The notes under the pieces are model-generated. The model saw nothing but the letters and a program-made list of their open reading frames with translations. It searched no databases and was not told the origin of the DNA. The position numbers and the translations under genes were made by a program. This document shows, piece after piece, positions 1 through 11,264 of a DNA stretch of 64,000 nucleotides. Source of the stretch: Siphonodentalium dalli (lineage: Eukaryota > Mollusca > Scaphopoda > Gadilida > Siphonodentaliidae); the NCBI GenBank assembly GCA_032622095.1, contig CP136069.1, positions 994,001-1,058,000 of the forward strand, given 5' to 3'. Every line of letters starts with the position of its first letter. Positions within the stretch are counted from its first letter, which is position 1.

Positions 1-267
1 GCAAAAAGTTCCAACTCTCTGTATGCCATAAATCAAGTAATGAATTTCCTTCCTATTGACTGTCTCTGTATGCTGTATGTCACTTTAGTTCCCATATCCT
101 CTGTTGAATTGAGCTATGGGGGAATGTTGGTACCCACAAACAAGTTGTTGTTCTACAGAGAGTTCTATAGACAATCGAAGATTTCACCTGCTCTCACATG
201 TCTTATGACAGGATTCATTATGATTATTGATAGAATCAATATCAATACTTATAATTTTATATGTTTA

Positions 268-590
268 TATGCCTGTCCCAGGTGGGACTAAAGTATACCT
301 CTAATATTGAAAATGTTCTAAGTGGAAAATGGGGGATAACTACACACACACAAAAGTCGGACAGACCTCACAATCGCAGGTGCACAGGTTTCCATGGTAC
401 TAGACATCTGTGTCAAGTTTAAAAACAATTGAACCAAAAATGTAGGAATAAAAGCTCGGACAAAGGTAGACCACTGCATTGAACATTTTCTATGTTAACA
501 AAGGGAGATAACTCACAACACAAACAAGTCAAACAGACCTCATAATCGCATAGAAAAAGATAGAAAGAGAAAATAATTAGTTATAGTTAG
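268..590 (+). repeat. F2-family tandem-core element, degenerate fragment
   Basis: It opens with a tract resembling GGTGGGACTAAAGTATACC and has two degenerate core units containing GGGGGATAACT and the phrase CATAATCGCA. The same family occurs at 6363-6965 and 49770-50210, where the 3' end is a hairpin of TATACCCCCC with GGGGGGTATA. This copy lacks the ACGG tail and the 3' hairpin, so it is truncated or decayed. No coding content is visible. Confidence 0.6.
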
Positions 591-779
591 ACTGTACTAA
601 ATACGCATTGACAAGTAGTCCCAATAGGGAATATTCAGATTAAGTTCAACAAACCCGGAGATAGAAAGAGAAAATAACATGAATGTTACACTGCCGGAGA
701 TAGTCAGGGCCCCCCATCGACTAAAATGACAACAATAACATTTTTTATAACTCAAATGTGCAAACGCCTTGAAGATAGT

Positions 780-1056
780 CTATTTGAAGTTTTGAACTAA
801 TCTGAATGGGAGTCAGATAGGGAACATCCACAAATTATTTTAAGAATTAATATGTAAGGAAAGAGTTCTGGTTCTGAATTCACAACTATTTGACCTGGTG
901 ACGTCATTTAAACAAATCTGAATGCGAGTACCTAGAGAACATCCACACCAAATATCAACCCATTTGGTCTTATGGTTCTGAAGAAGACAATTCTGACAGA
1001 CGGACAGACTAATTACATTATATGTACCGTATTTTTTCAAACGGGCGTATAAACCA
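780..1056 (+). repeat. Mosaic repeat: F3-like core joined to an F4-like 3' end
   Basis: The core matches the F3 family (GAACAAATCTGAATG-like phrase, then AACCCATTTGGTCTTATGG). F3 copies at 8068 and 45366 end in CAGGTGAGCTAAAA. This one instead runs through a short ACGG/ACAG microsatellite into AAACGGGCGTATAAAC, which matches the 3' end of the F4 element at 11265-12165. The 3' module therefore appears to have been exchanged between families. Confidence 0.55.
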
Positions 1057-1217
1057 CTCTAGCTCCCAACTAATAAGCTCACAAATTTACATATTTTTAT
1101 TTCCATGGCCTTGTTAGAATGTTGAGAATTCATGGTTATAAGATCAGGGCAGTTTGGAATCAGTAAACAACCCATATGTTTCTTTTGATTGTAACAGGTA
1201 ATGTACCAACTACTTAC

Positions 1218-1258
1218 GTGCATCTAGTGACACCAATTCCTCCCACATCATGGACAAC
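1218..1258 (-). CDS. Possible internal exon, unknown gene
   Basis: On the minus strand a pyrimidine-rich tract ending CCTTTTAG precedes a 41-nt open segment followed by the strong donor GTAAGT. One frame reads LSMMWEELVSLDA, with split codons at both ends. The segment is short, so chance is a real alternative. It could belong to the same minus-strand gene as other exon candidates here, but nothing links them. No domain is recognisable. Confidence 0.3.
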
Positions 1259-1647
1259 CTAAAAGGTAATGGCATGATTATAAAATACAAATATATAGTG
1301 TCAAATAGTAAGAGTGTTATTGTGTGCTTATTCATGTTGCTAGTTCTAAATATATTTAAAATATAGTCTAGACATGTTTTCACAAAATTATACTTTTTAT
1401 GGCATTTATGCAGAAAAGTCATAACTCTAGTGATTTTATATAATTTAGGTATGCTGAACAAGATTAGCCACAGCGCCAGTCAGATATTTATGTTCTTGAC
1501 CTATAAAATTGAGAAACAAAATGGCCACCAGAATATCCTAAATTTTTAACAGCATACCGATTACCTCTGACCAGAAGCAAGTGAATGATATGCAAGCGAT
1601 ATTATGCACCACTAAATCATTAACAAATGTTCACCATGTAAGAAATT

Positions 1648-2008
1648 AAAGTGTCAATGACACTGTAGCTCAACTTGGAGAGGGGATAATTTAATGCGTT
1701 ACAGTTAATAGTGCGATTAGGAACTCAGAAAGTGTCTGAGTATTCAATACTTTATTTTGTTTTTAATGGGAAACTTGGTATTTGTCTTTCCACTGCACCC
1801 TTCCACAATATTCATTCATAGAACAAATTTACGGCTCCAATCTAGAGGTCACCCCAAAGATCCATGTGAAGTTTGGCGATGATCGGATGAGAGATCTGAC
1901 CTGTAGGATGTGCTAACGAAAATTGTTGATGGACGCATGCTCAGACGGATGGACAACAGATGCCAACCCATGGCCATTGCTCAAACTTGACTTTGTCAAG
2001 TTGAGCTA
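1648..2008 (+). mobile_element. Short F1-family element (tandem-core, Helentron/pearl-like)
   Basis: The 5' end carries the small hairpin GTGTCAATGACAC followed by TAGCTCAACTT. The 3' end is the matching inverted motif AAGTTGAGCTA, preceded by a hairpin and a GGACGG-like tail. The core has only about one divergent repeat unit (CTCCAATCTAGAGGTCACC), so this is a short relative of the 3-kb copies elsewhere. It has no coding capacity and would depend on enzymes supplied in trans. Confidence 0.7.
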
Positions 2009-3680
2009 CAAATGATAACCGTCAATAAATTATTTGAAATGGTCGCAATACGAATGTCATGCTCACGCCAAAGGTGTTAATTTACTATGACCTCAACAAG
2101 ATGTAGTTACATGCACCTGGATGTCGCTGAGAGTAACTAACATGTCAATTTCTGATAAGATATGAGTAACAATGAGTCTAATTCCACAGACTTTAGTACA
2201 CTGCATTCAGTAATGGGATGGTGGCCAAAACGCTGACAACTTATTGTCGATAAATGCTAACGCTGCTCAATTGCCAAAACATTTGGTCAAAATAGGCAAC
2301 CCGATACGATGATGAAAACTGAAAAGATCATACAGTATTGATCTATTGGACCAAAACAATCTTTCTGGTTATTTTTGTGGAATGAGTATATTTCAATATT
2401 TCTATAATGAATTTAGACGATTTGATGTAACTCATCAAACTCAACTCAATATTGTGGCATGTATGCTGACTTTCTGATGTTTACATATCCGACATGGTAG
2501 CCAGCAAATGAAGTTGTCATCAGGGGTTGTAAATCGCCCCATTGCTTGACTGAATTTCCCGAGCAAGGTGGCCAATGTTTAATTTGTATATATTAATTTG
2601 CCATATGGCATATTTGGCACACATTATTATACAGGAGAAAAAGCACAGTCCACTCGAAAACTTCCATATACAAAATGTAGTGTCTACAAGGCCACGTTTT
2701 TTGTGTTAATATTGCATACAAGTTGAGGGACATAATTATTTAATAAGAAAGAAAATAATTATTTAATAAGGAAGAAAATGAGTGGGGTGTTATTAAGTCT
2801 TGGGGATGAGTGCAGGGGAATATCTATCAGCTCCCGGACTATTATATTAATATTGTCATCACAGTGGCATGATCTTTTGACATCTGGTGACATCATCAAT
2901 GACAGAATCATATAACTTCCATGGGATTACCATTTCTCCCTTCCTATCATGATCAGACAAAAATGGAAAGTGAGTAGAAGGCTAAACTGTTACCTAGTAG
3001 GTACACTAGGACCCAAAATATTCTCTTTTAAATAATATTTTCCTGTAAAATACACATTAGAGTACATGAAAATACCAAAGAAGTTGATTTGTGAGGGTGC
3101 ATGAGGGGTCCCTGACAGCCATGGTCTATATGTTCTGTGTGACTATTCGGGAGACTTCAGCGTGACCTTGAACTTACGAGTACCGCCATTTTGGGCTATG
3201 AGTTAAGTATTGACCACATATTTATAATAATCTAATAACATATATATATCAGCTCTCTTTTGCTATGTTGATTCATTAAAAGTATGTTAAATCCGATATA
3301 CCTGCACAATTTTCATTATTTCGGTGGCCATTTTGAATTCAAGGACACCGACATCAACCTGGCATTGTGGCACATTTTGTTCAGCATATCCCAATTGTAA
3401 TTCACCTGAGTTACAGCTTTTCCACGAAACTGTAGTTAACACTATTTTCTAGGTCTGTTTTATGATAATTAACATCTCTTGCATGTTTACTCACAACATA
3501 ATCGGTGACAACATTCTTACACATGGTTCTGTTTCATTAGGTGAGAAAAAATGTAGTTGACATCACAGAACCTCAGGACGATTAATCACATGATAACCCC
3601 ATGATGGGGGAACAATTCACCCATAACACCGAGACACATATGATATTTTTAAAAATTTAATATATATTTCCTTAAAGAAA
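2009..3680. other. Stretch without identifiable gene
   Basis: No exon-like reading frame with convincing splice signals was found. There is a small duplication of an AATAATTATTTAATAAG phrase near 2735-2775. The short open segment ATGGCGGTACTC near 3196, followed by GTAAGT on the minus strand, is too short to call. Confidence 0.4.
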
Positions 3681-3687
3681 GCCTGAA

Positions 3688-4682
3688 CACTGAACTATAT
3701 GGATAGATGTCCTGCGTTTGTAAAACCATAGTAGAAAAGGGGTTAACTTTTTTGTGGTCGCCTACGATACCTCGCGGTCTTCAGTGGATAAGTCACGCAT
3801 GCGCAGTCCGCTAGCACATGGCTGAGATTGTTACATTGAAGGTGATGCTCCGTTACGAGAATCAAACCATGAACATAATTATAACACTTGTCCAATATCA
3901 ATCTCTGTCAATCTATTAAAGTAATAATGACACTACTGTTTTTACATTGAATTGATAAACCCAGATGTAAATTGTAATCAACTTTTAAGTTCAAATGTGA
4001 CCAACACATCTGGATCAGTTGTATTGAACCATAAAACAACAAAGTATTATGAGAAAGAATGAAGTTCATAACATTATGATAGATAGCGTCAGTAGCGATG
4101 GTAATTATTGCTAAATAAATGTCCACGCGTAAATAAATTCCCACGAAATTAGGAGACTTCCGGTAGCGAATCACGTGGCATTTTTTATATCTGACAAATT
4201 ATATCATACCTTATAGGTTCTATAATAATTAAATAGATGAATTGTTCACAATAGTCTATGCGCCTCGTAAGGCCTTGAAATGGCGGCTGATTATGGCGAA
4301 ATGTCGATTTTCAGATTCAAAAAATATTAAGTCCGCCGCCTATTCGAAAACACGGAACAATTGTATGTTTGAAGCGAAACGGTCCGTGAATTCGAAACAA
4401 TAATTCTAAAAACTAACGCGTAGGCGACCAGTAATTATTGTATCGATAAATTGAATTTGTTGTCTAGTTGTTAAACGACAAATTCGGAACAATACTCCCT
4501 TTAGACTTCCGTCCGGTTTGGTAGCAGAAAATAAACTGGCGAATTCATTCGGTTATATTGGGACTGCGCATGCGTGACTAATCCACTGAAGACCGCGAGG
4601 TATCGTAGGCGACCACAAAAAAGTTAACCCCTTTTCTACTATGGTTTTACAAACGCAGGACATCTATCCATATAGTTCAGTG
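3688..4682. mobile_element. Fold-back DNA transposon (about 125-bp terminal inverted repeats, TGAA duplication)
   Basis: The first about 125 bp (from CACTGAACTATATGGATAG) and the last about 125 bp are near-perfect inverted copies. The element is flanked on both sides by TGAA (3684-3687 and 4683-4686). The 745-bp interior has no usable reading frame, so it is non-autonomous. CACTG termini with a 4-bp duplication fit the Chapaev branch of the CACTA/Mirage/Chapaev group; that is an assignment from termini only. It sits in the middle of an older palindrome: the sequences outside it (3665-3683 and 4687-4706) are themselves inverted copies of each other. Confidence 0.8.
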
Positions 4683-4831
4683 TGAACGGCTTCCTTTAGC
4701 GGAAATATAATATGTATATGCTCTCATATTATTTATATTATTTTCTGTAAATAGCTTTCTGTATTTCTCAATATTCATACGAATCAGTGAGAATAAATCA
4801 TCATCATGGTGAGCTTGTCTTACTGTCTCAC

Positions 4832-4904
4832 CTGTATAATGATGCCATCCACACTGATATAGACCTGCTGCTTGTATCATCACTGCTATCATCATATGTG
4901 GAAA
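4832..4904 (-). CDS. Possible internal exon, unknown gene
   Basis: On the minus strand GATATGCCTACAG precedes a 73-nt segment that ends ACAG before GTGAGA, a strong donor. Two frames are open: one reads STYDDSSDDTSSRSISVWM, the other FPHMMIAVMIQAAGLYQ. The acceptor has a weak pyrimidine tract. It may be part of a minus-strand gene with the candidates at 8.2-8.4 and 1.2 kb; its frame cannot be chosen from the sequence. Confidence 0.33.
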
Positions 4905-5470
4905 CTGTAGGCATATCATTTCCATCTATTTGGCACGCTCCCTGGATGATGAAAAACAACAGATTAAATTCAAATTAGCATGACTTGTTGTCATTGTCTG
5001 GTTTTGAATCTAAACAAATTACCATCATAACAATTCATTCAATTTGTTGATTGTTTTATGAATTGCAGATTGGTAGTTCCCAAATTTACATTACCAACAT
5101 AACGAATTTAGTTGCTAGATATTACATGCAACCTCTGATTGATAGATTCGCCACACAAAATCTGATCCCAGTTTGAAATCTGAAGTGTGATTCATGCTGA
5201 GATTTACAGGATACTAATGAGATGATGTTCTTTCTGATACCTATGAACTAAACTCTCTATTTTGAGAATAAACTGTAAAGCATTTTATTACTTGGTAAAC
5301 AGATTTTTTGGTTCAAAGGTAGGAGAGGTGTGAGGAGAACAAAATAAAATAGGAATGAATGATTGTCAAAAAATTGCAAGGATATTTATATTTTTATTTA
5401 GAAATCAAGAGATGAATAAACAAACACAAATATTGCCAAGATTGGCGTTCATGTTGGTGACTGTTTTAAA
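4905..5470. other. Stretch without identifiable gene
   Basis: AT-rich sequence with no repeat match elsewhere in the window and no supported reading frame. Confidence 0.4.
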
Positions 5471-6362
5471 GTCGGATAATCTGATTGTCACCAGACTGTA
5501 AAGACAGAGAAGACTGGGACTCTGATGACTACAACAGTCAGTACTTGACAAAAGTAGTTCTAAACATGGACATAGCTAGAGATTCTCAGATGAGCAGGGC
5601 TCTTTATCTTGAAATTTCTGTTTGCACACCACTGACAAATTTCCAACCTCTTACCCTTTTTAAACAAGACAACCAGACAGAACTAAGTTCACAAAATTTC
5701 TTTTGCACAGCCCTCTTTTACAACTGGTACCGGTACTTCAAGCTCCCAAATTTTAGAAACTTTCCAACCTGACATCCCCATAATGAACTGTTGAACATTT
5801 GATCTAAGTAGGGGGTCAAAACTTCACTCTCTACCCATTGCCTCAAACATTGCCCCCCCCCCCCCCCCCCCTACAAGGCAGCTTAGAAATCATTAGGAAT
5901 CTATATATTATTTTACAAGTACAAAACAACATAGATACATGTAAGGTGGTGGGGAGAGTTAAATCTCTTATCGCTGCCCCTAATTGAACAAATGTGCATC
6001 CCCATCTATGAGATCCATGCATTCTCTAGAAATTACAAAGGGCAGATTTAAGAGTTGAAGTGAATTGATTTCCCTCAAAAGTTTCCTAAATAATGACCAC
6101 ATTTGAACAAATTTGAGACGTGGTCACCCAAAGACTCTCCATACCAAATATAAGCTAAATCGGCTAAGTGGTTATTGGTTATTTGAAAAATCAGGGTATA
6201 ATTTCACCTGAATAAGTAGTGGGGACCTCATTCTGATTAGGTCTCAACTGCTATGGGAGACCTAGGATCAGAAGTTCCCCAGTTGAAGTTGGTGATGTGC
6301 ACCCATTGGGCACTTCGATTAGGCGATATAGAAACTGAACAGAACAGAAAAAGTTACTAAAC

Positions 6363-6965
6363 TAGAAATGGGCTTGTCCCAGATGGGACTAAGTAACACC
6401 CACCCCCGCATTCAAAATGTTATTCAAATGAAGTAGCCATTACCATATATTTAGCATTGAAATTATGTCAACAGGTAACCCTCACCCTAAACCCCTAACT
6501 CTAACCCCTAACTCTTGTCCTAAATTTATTGACTGAATAAAAGTTTGGACAAAATTATGGATGTTGCAAAAAAAATTATAAGTGAAAAAAGGGGGATAAC
6601 TCCATCAAAAAATGTCGGAGAGAGATCATAATCGCAGGTGCACATGTTCTTATGGTACTAAATATCTGTGCAAAGTTTAAAAAAAATTGACCTAAAATGT
6701 AGGAATAAAAGCTCGGACAAAATTATACATGTTGCGAAAATTTTCTAAGTCGAAAAAGGGGGATAACTCCACCAAAAAAAGTCTGACAAAGGTTATAATC
6801 GCAGGTGCAAAGGTTCCCATAGTGGTTGATGTCTGTGCCAAGTTTCACGTAAAATGAATATGAAACGACTGAGAAAAACTCCGGACAAAATTGTGTCCAC
6901 AGACAGACGGACGGACAGACAAGCGGATGCCAGTATACCCCCCCACAACTCGTTGCGTGGAGTAG
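6363..6965 (+). mobile_element. F2-family element inserted in F3 copy A
   Basis: It begins near GTCCCAGATGGGACTAAG, has two core units around GGGGGATAACTCCA, an ACGG tail (GACAGACGGACGGACAGAC) and a 3' CCCCCC/TGCGTGG end. Copy B of the host F3 element has continuous sequence at the equivalent place (about 44395-44415), so this is an insertion. The interior includes short CCCTAAC-type runs near 6482-6512 that are internal, not telomeric. Confidence 0.6.
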
Positions 6966-7540
6966 ATCAATTTGATACTCTAGATATTTCCCAGAAGATG
7001 AGGCCTAAGAAGAATTAGATTCCCATATGGTGTATATGTTGATGATAGCCTGCTGTACAGGGTAGCTTCACTAAATTCACCCTCTGGAAACCTCATTCTG
7101 CAAATGTCAGATACACTAAATTCAGGCTTGGGAACAGCAGTTTGTTTTAATTTGATGATAACAAACACAAGTGATATGCAGTTGTTTACACAAGCCTGTC
7201 AGATAACATCTATTATTCTAATCCAAATCAATGATCTGCGTCTCTCTTTCTGAAGCTAATACCATTGATTGAGTCTCCTGGAATCTCTGCTTCTGGCGAG
7301 AGAGGTAAATTGGGAGATAATATGGGTGGAGGGATTGTTGGCTGGGGGGAGGCAGGGGCCATTGTGGGTTATTGGAAAGTTTCCGTGATTTCATTAAAGA
7401 TTAAAGTTTGATAACAATGACTCTTTATACCAAATATGAACCCAATTGGCCCAATGGAACTTAAGAAGTCATTTTAAGAATTTCTATGGGAACCAGTGGG
7501 AACTGGGAAATAATTATGGTCCTAGCCTTGCAACTATTTA

Positions 7541-7913
7541 AAGACATATTATGGACTTGTTCGGGTGCGTGAAACTGATAAGTTAGTATTCAGACGTTAT
7601 GCCAACCTGGGGAATGTAGCATTTTACTAACATCGCCGAAAATTTCAAACAAATCGACCATACCACTCCATAGAAAATATCGTCTGAACTACGCTCAATT
7701 GTAAATATTTACATCTCGATTCGGGACGCAACTATCGACGCTAAACACACACAAATGATTTCACCATCGAGAGTCATTGCATTTAATTAATATACCAGCA
7801 GAACTGTGTGTGTTGTCAATTTGGATTAATATTCGTAAAAATATAACTACTTTGAGCAAAATTATTCTCCATTTCTCTTTGATCACCCGACCTGAGTGTT
7901 TCACATCACTTTA
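7541..7913. mobile_element. About 370-bp insertion in F3 copy A
   Basis: F3 copy B reads directly from CAACTATTTGACC into GGTAACCTC. In copy A the two sides are separated by about 370 bp and bracketed by TTTA on both sides, a plausible 4-bp target duplication. The ends carry a TCGGGTG / CACCCGA inverted motif. No coding capacity. Confidence 0.45.
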
Positions 7914-8167
7914 ACCTGGTGATCTCATTTGAACAAATCTGAATGCGAGTCACCAGGGAAACATCCACACCAAATACGAACCCTTTCGGTCTTATGGTTC
8001 TTGACAGTCGAACGTACAAGGGACGATGAGTGATGACTATAGCTCCACTACATCTCAGGTGAGCTAAAAACATTTTTTTTTGACAAACAACATTTTTGGG
8101 GGGGTTCGGAAATCTGTAAACCAGGTGATAAAATATAAAATGTCTAATTCTCCATCTTTGTTCTAAC

Positions 8168-8296
8168 TTAGATGCAGTATATACTAACTGTCAGTGGCAA
8201 ACATATATATGTTTCTTTCAATACAGCCACCAGTCCCTGTTGGTATTGGTTGGTTAAATCTAGATTTAACGATGCGATCAATGTAGATAACTGTCC
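8168..8296 (-). CDS. Possible exon (terminal or internal), unknown gene
   Basis: On the minus strand a very strong acceptor (TATTTCTTCTTTTTACAG) precedes an open segment beginning GQLSTLIASLNLDLTNQYQQ. It continues 42 codons to TAA, or could leave earlier at a GTGGCT donor. The segment is polar and Gln/Asn/Leu-rich. No domain is recognised. It joins in phase to the candidate exon at 8374-8425 across a 77-nt gap, which would be a very short intron. Confidence 0.4.
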   Translation of the reverse strand, partial: GQLSTLIASLNLDLTNQYQQGLVAVLKETYICLPLTVSIYCI

Positions 8297-8373
8297 CTGT
8301 AAAAAGAAGAAATACACCATTAATAAGATAAGACCATCTACGTCAGTCACAGTCTGGATATCTACAGATCCAC

Positions 8374-8425
8374 CTGCATCAAAATCAAGGGATTCTGACT
8401 TGTATTCAAATATGGATTAGTGGAG
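8374..8425 (-). CDS. Possible small exon upstream of 8168-8296
   Basis: On the minus strand ATATATTGCAG precedes 52 nt ending ATGCAG before GTGGAT. One frame is open and reads STNPYLNTSQNPLILMQ, ending at a codon boundary that fits the next candidate. An alternative unspliced reading, IFEYKSESLDFDAGG, is also open, so the intron is not certain. No homology is recognised. Confidence 0.33.
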
Positions 8426-8821
8426 CTGCAATATATGTTTTCAAACAAAACATGACATGAGCACTATATATTTACATAGCATGTGTGCTTCAATAAATCC
8501 CAGTCGGTGATAGGTCAACTGGCAATTGAGTATTGCATATTATATCCCAATTAAACAAACCATAACACAAATGGACATCACACCTTGTTGAACTAGATGA
8601 CTAAAAGCGGTATGTAAAATAACTGACCTTGTTTTTTTATTAGTCAATGTGTGAGATAATATATACACCACATATTCTATAGCAGTCTATTATTTATACC
8701 CATGTCAGCATTTAACTATCATACCTAGTGTTGAAAAAATTAGTCGACTAGTCAACGTCGACTATCATTTCAGCAATAATCAATTAGCAATCTCCTAGTT
8801 CACTAATTGACATATTTCCCA

Positions 8822-10312
8822 GAAATGCCACCGGCAGCCATGTTTTTTTTCCGAATTACCCCAAAATGACTTGTTCCCATCTACAGCCTTTACAAATCTC
8901 ATAATGATCTGATCAAAGGTATGACCTGTAGCCTGTGCCAATGGATTTAGTCATGCAAAGAGTAAAATCCAAGATGGCTGCTGGCGGCCATGTTTTTCGG
9001 CTGAACGACCCCAAAATGACTCGTTTCCCATCTACATGTCATTGTTAACATACATGACAAATTTCATGAAGTTCCGACCAAAGCTACAACCTGTAGCCCG
9101 CACCAAAGGATTTATTCATGCAAAGAGTAAAATCCAATATGGCTGCTGGCGGACATGTTTTTTAGCCAAACGACCCCAAAATGACTCGTTCCCATCTACA
9201 TGTTAATATTAACATCCATGATAAATATCATGATGATCAGACAAACAGTACGACCTGTAGCCCGCGCCAATGGATTGAATTTTGAAATCCAAGATGGCTG
9301 CCAGCGGCCATGTTTTTTGGCCGTATGACCCCAAAATGACTCGTTCCCATCTACATGTCAATGTCAACATTCATGACAAAATTCATAAAGATCAGACCAT
9401 AGGTATGACCTGTAGCCCGCGCCAAATGATTTAGTCATGCAAAGAGTAAAATCCATGATGGCTGCTGGCGGCCATGTTTTTTGGCCGAACAACCCCAAAA
9501 TCACTCGTTCCCATCTACATGTCATTGTTAACATCCATGACAAATTTCATGAAGTTCTGATCAAAACTACGACCTGTAGCCTGCGCCGCCAAAGGATTTA
9601 GTCATGCAAAGAGTAAAATCCAAGATGGCTGCCAGCGGTCACGTTTTTTGGCCTAACGACACCAAAATGACTCGTTCCCATCTACATGTCAATATTAACA
9701 TCCATGACAAATTTCATAATGATCAGACGAACAGTACGACCTGTAGCCCGCGCCAATGGATTGAATTTTGAAATCCAAAATGGCCACCAGCGGCCATGTT
9801 TTTTGGCCGAATGACCCCAAAATGACTCGTTCCCATCTACATGTCAATGTCAACATTCATTACAAATTTCATAAAGATCAGACCAAAACTACGACCTGTA
9901 GCCTGCGCCAAATGATTTAGTCATGCAAAGAGTAAAACCAAGATGGCTGCTGACGGCCATGTTTTTTGGCTGAACGACCCCAAAATGACTCGTTCCCATC
10001 TACATATCAATATTAACATCCATGACAAATTTCATGATGATCAAACGAACAGTACAACCTGTAGCCCGCGCCAATGGATTGAATTTTGAAATCCAAGATG
10101 GCCACCAGCGGCCATGTTTTTTGGCCGAATGACCCCAAAATGACTCGTTCCCATCTACATGTCAATGTCAACATTCATGCAAAATTTCATAAAGATCAGA
10201 CCAAAGGTACGACCTGTAGCCCGCGCCAAATGAAATTGTTGACGGACACACGCGCACACGGCGGACGCCAAGCCATGGCAATAGCTCAAACTTACAAAAG
10301 TAAGTTGAGCTA
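8822..10312 (+). mobile_element. F1-family element, 5'-truncated, about nine core monomers
   Basis: Tandem monomers of about 160-165 bp carry the phrases CCAAGATGGCTGC, GGCCATGTTTTTTGGCCGAA, CAAAATGACTCGTTCCCATC and GACCTGTAGCCCG. Two monomer flavours alternate: one entered through GCAAAGAGTAAAATCC, the other through GGATTGAATTTTGAAATCC. The 3' end is complete: a GACGGACACACG tail, then AGCTCAAACTTACAAAAG and AAGTTGAGCTA, which fold on each other. The 5' hairpin seen in other copies is missing. Open frames here are repeat artefacts. Confidence 0.8.
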
Positions 10313-10525
10313 AAAATGGACAATCCTAACAAAATAATAAAATAACTCAAGAATGGACAATCCTAACAAAATAATAAAATAACTCAAGAATGGACAATCC
10401 TAACAAAATAATAAAATAACTCAAGAATGGACAATCCTAACAAAATAATAAAATAACTCAAGAATGGACAATCCTAACAAAATAATAAAATAACTCAAGA
10501 ATGGACAATCCTAACAAAATAATTT
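10313..10525 (+). repeat. 37-bp tandem array, about 5.7 copies
   Basis: The unit starts AATGGACAATCCTAACAAAA and ends ATAACTCAAG. Copies begin at 10315, 10352, 10389, 10426, 10463 and 10500 and are essentially identical, so expansion is recent. It begins immediately at the 3' terminus of the F1 element. Confidence 0.9.
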
Positions 10526-10619
10526 AAGTTGGACTATCATGAAAGGGTAATTCTTCTCAAAACAAGGGGTAAGCATCTAAGATGCTTTTGTCGAGTTTTT
10601 TGGCAGTTGAACCAAACTT

Positions 10620-11235
10620 CTGCCAATAAGGTGTACAACTCCGGGAAAAAAAGTCGGACGGTGGTATATTATTGCAATAGACCTATATACCAAATATCAA
10701 TTGAATCCGTTAATATTTCATTGAGTTATCGCACTAACAGTGATAAATTGTTATTAAAATAGACAAACTAAGACCCATAACTCCGGAAAAATAATTCGGA
10801 CAAACCAAGTTTTCGAACTCGTCCGAGATATTGTTGCAAGAGACTCATATACCAAATATTGTTTAAATCGGTTAATATTTCATTGAGTTATCTCGCTAAC
10901 GGTGATAACATTGCTAAAAATAGACAAACTAAGACCCATAACTCCGCGAAAAATTTCAGACAAACCTGGTTTTCGAACTCGTCCGAGATATTGTTGCAGG
11001 AGACTCATATACCAAATATTGTTGAAATCGGTAAAATATCATCGAGTTATCGCGCTAACGGTGATAACATTGCTAAAAATAGATAAATTAAGACCCATAA
11101 CTCCGGGAAAAACATTTGGACAAACCTGGTTTTCGAACTCGTCCGAGATATTGTTGCAAGAGTCTCATATACCAAATATTGTTGAAATTGGTTAATATTT
11201 GCGTGAGTTATCGCGCTAACAGTGAAAAACTTGAC
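10620..11235 (+). repeat. About 160-bp tandem array, nearly four copies
   Basis: The phrase TTCGAACTCGTCCGAGATAT recurs at about 10812, 10971 and 11131, giving a 159-160 bp period. Each unit also contains TATACCAAATATTGTTGAAA and TAAGACCCATAACTCCG. The layout matches the core of a tandem-core element whose ends are not clear. Confidence 0.8.
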
Positions 11236-11264
11236 TAACAAGAGCATCGCTAGGGCGTGGCAAA

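Larger units (their letters stand above)
5478..8068 (+). mobile_element. F3-family element, copy A, with two internal insertions
   Basis: It starts with GTCACCAGACTGTAAAGAC as in copies at 42858 and 63464, and ends ATGACTATAGCTCCAC then CATCTCAGGTGAGCTAAAA as at 45366. Within it are a poly-C tract (about 5852-5871), a hairpin module around 7000-7110, a G-rich tract at 7324-7358 and tandem copies of a phrase like ACCAAATATGAACCCA. Comparison with copy B shows two later insertions here: an F2 element (6363-6965) and a 370-bp piece (7541-7913). No transposase is encoded. Confidence 0.65.

Noticed and set aside
3190-3210. First exon ATGGCGGTACTC with GTAAGT donor on the minus strand
   Set aside because: Only four codons, no promoter support, and the phrase resembles dispersed AAAATGGCGG repeats.
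6482-6512. Interstitial telomere-like CCCTAAC run
   Set aside because: Only a few imperfect units inside an F2 element, CCCCTAACTCTAA rather than TTAGGG arrays.
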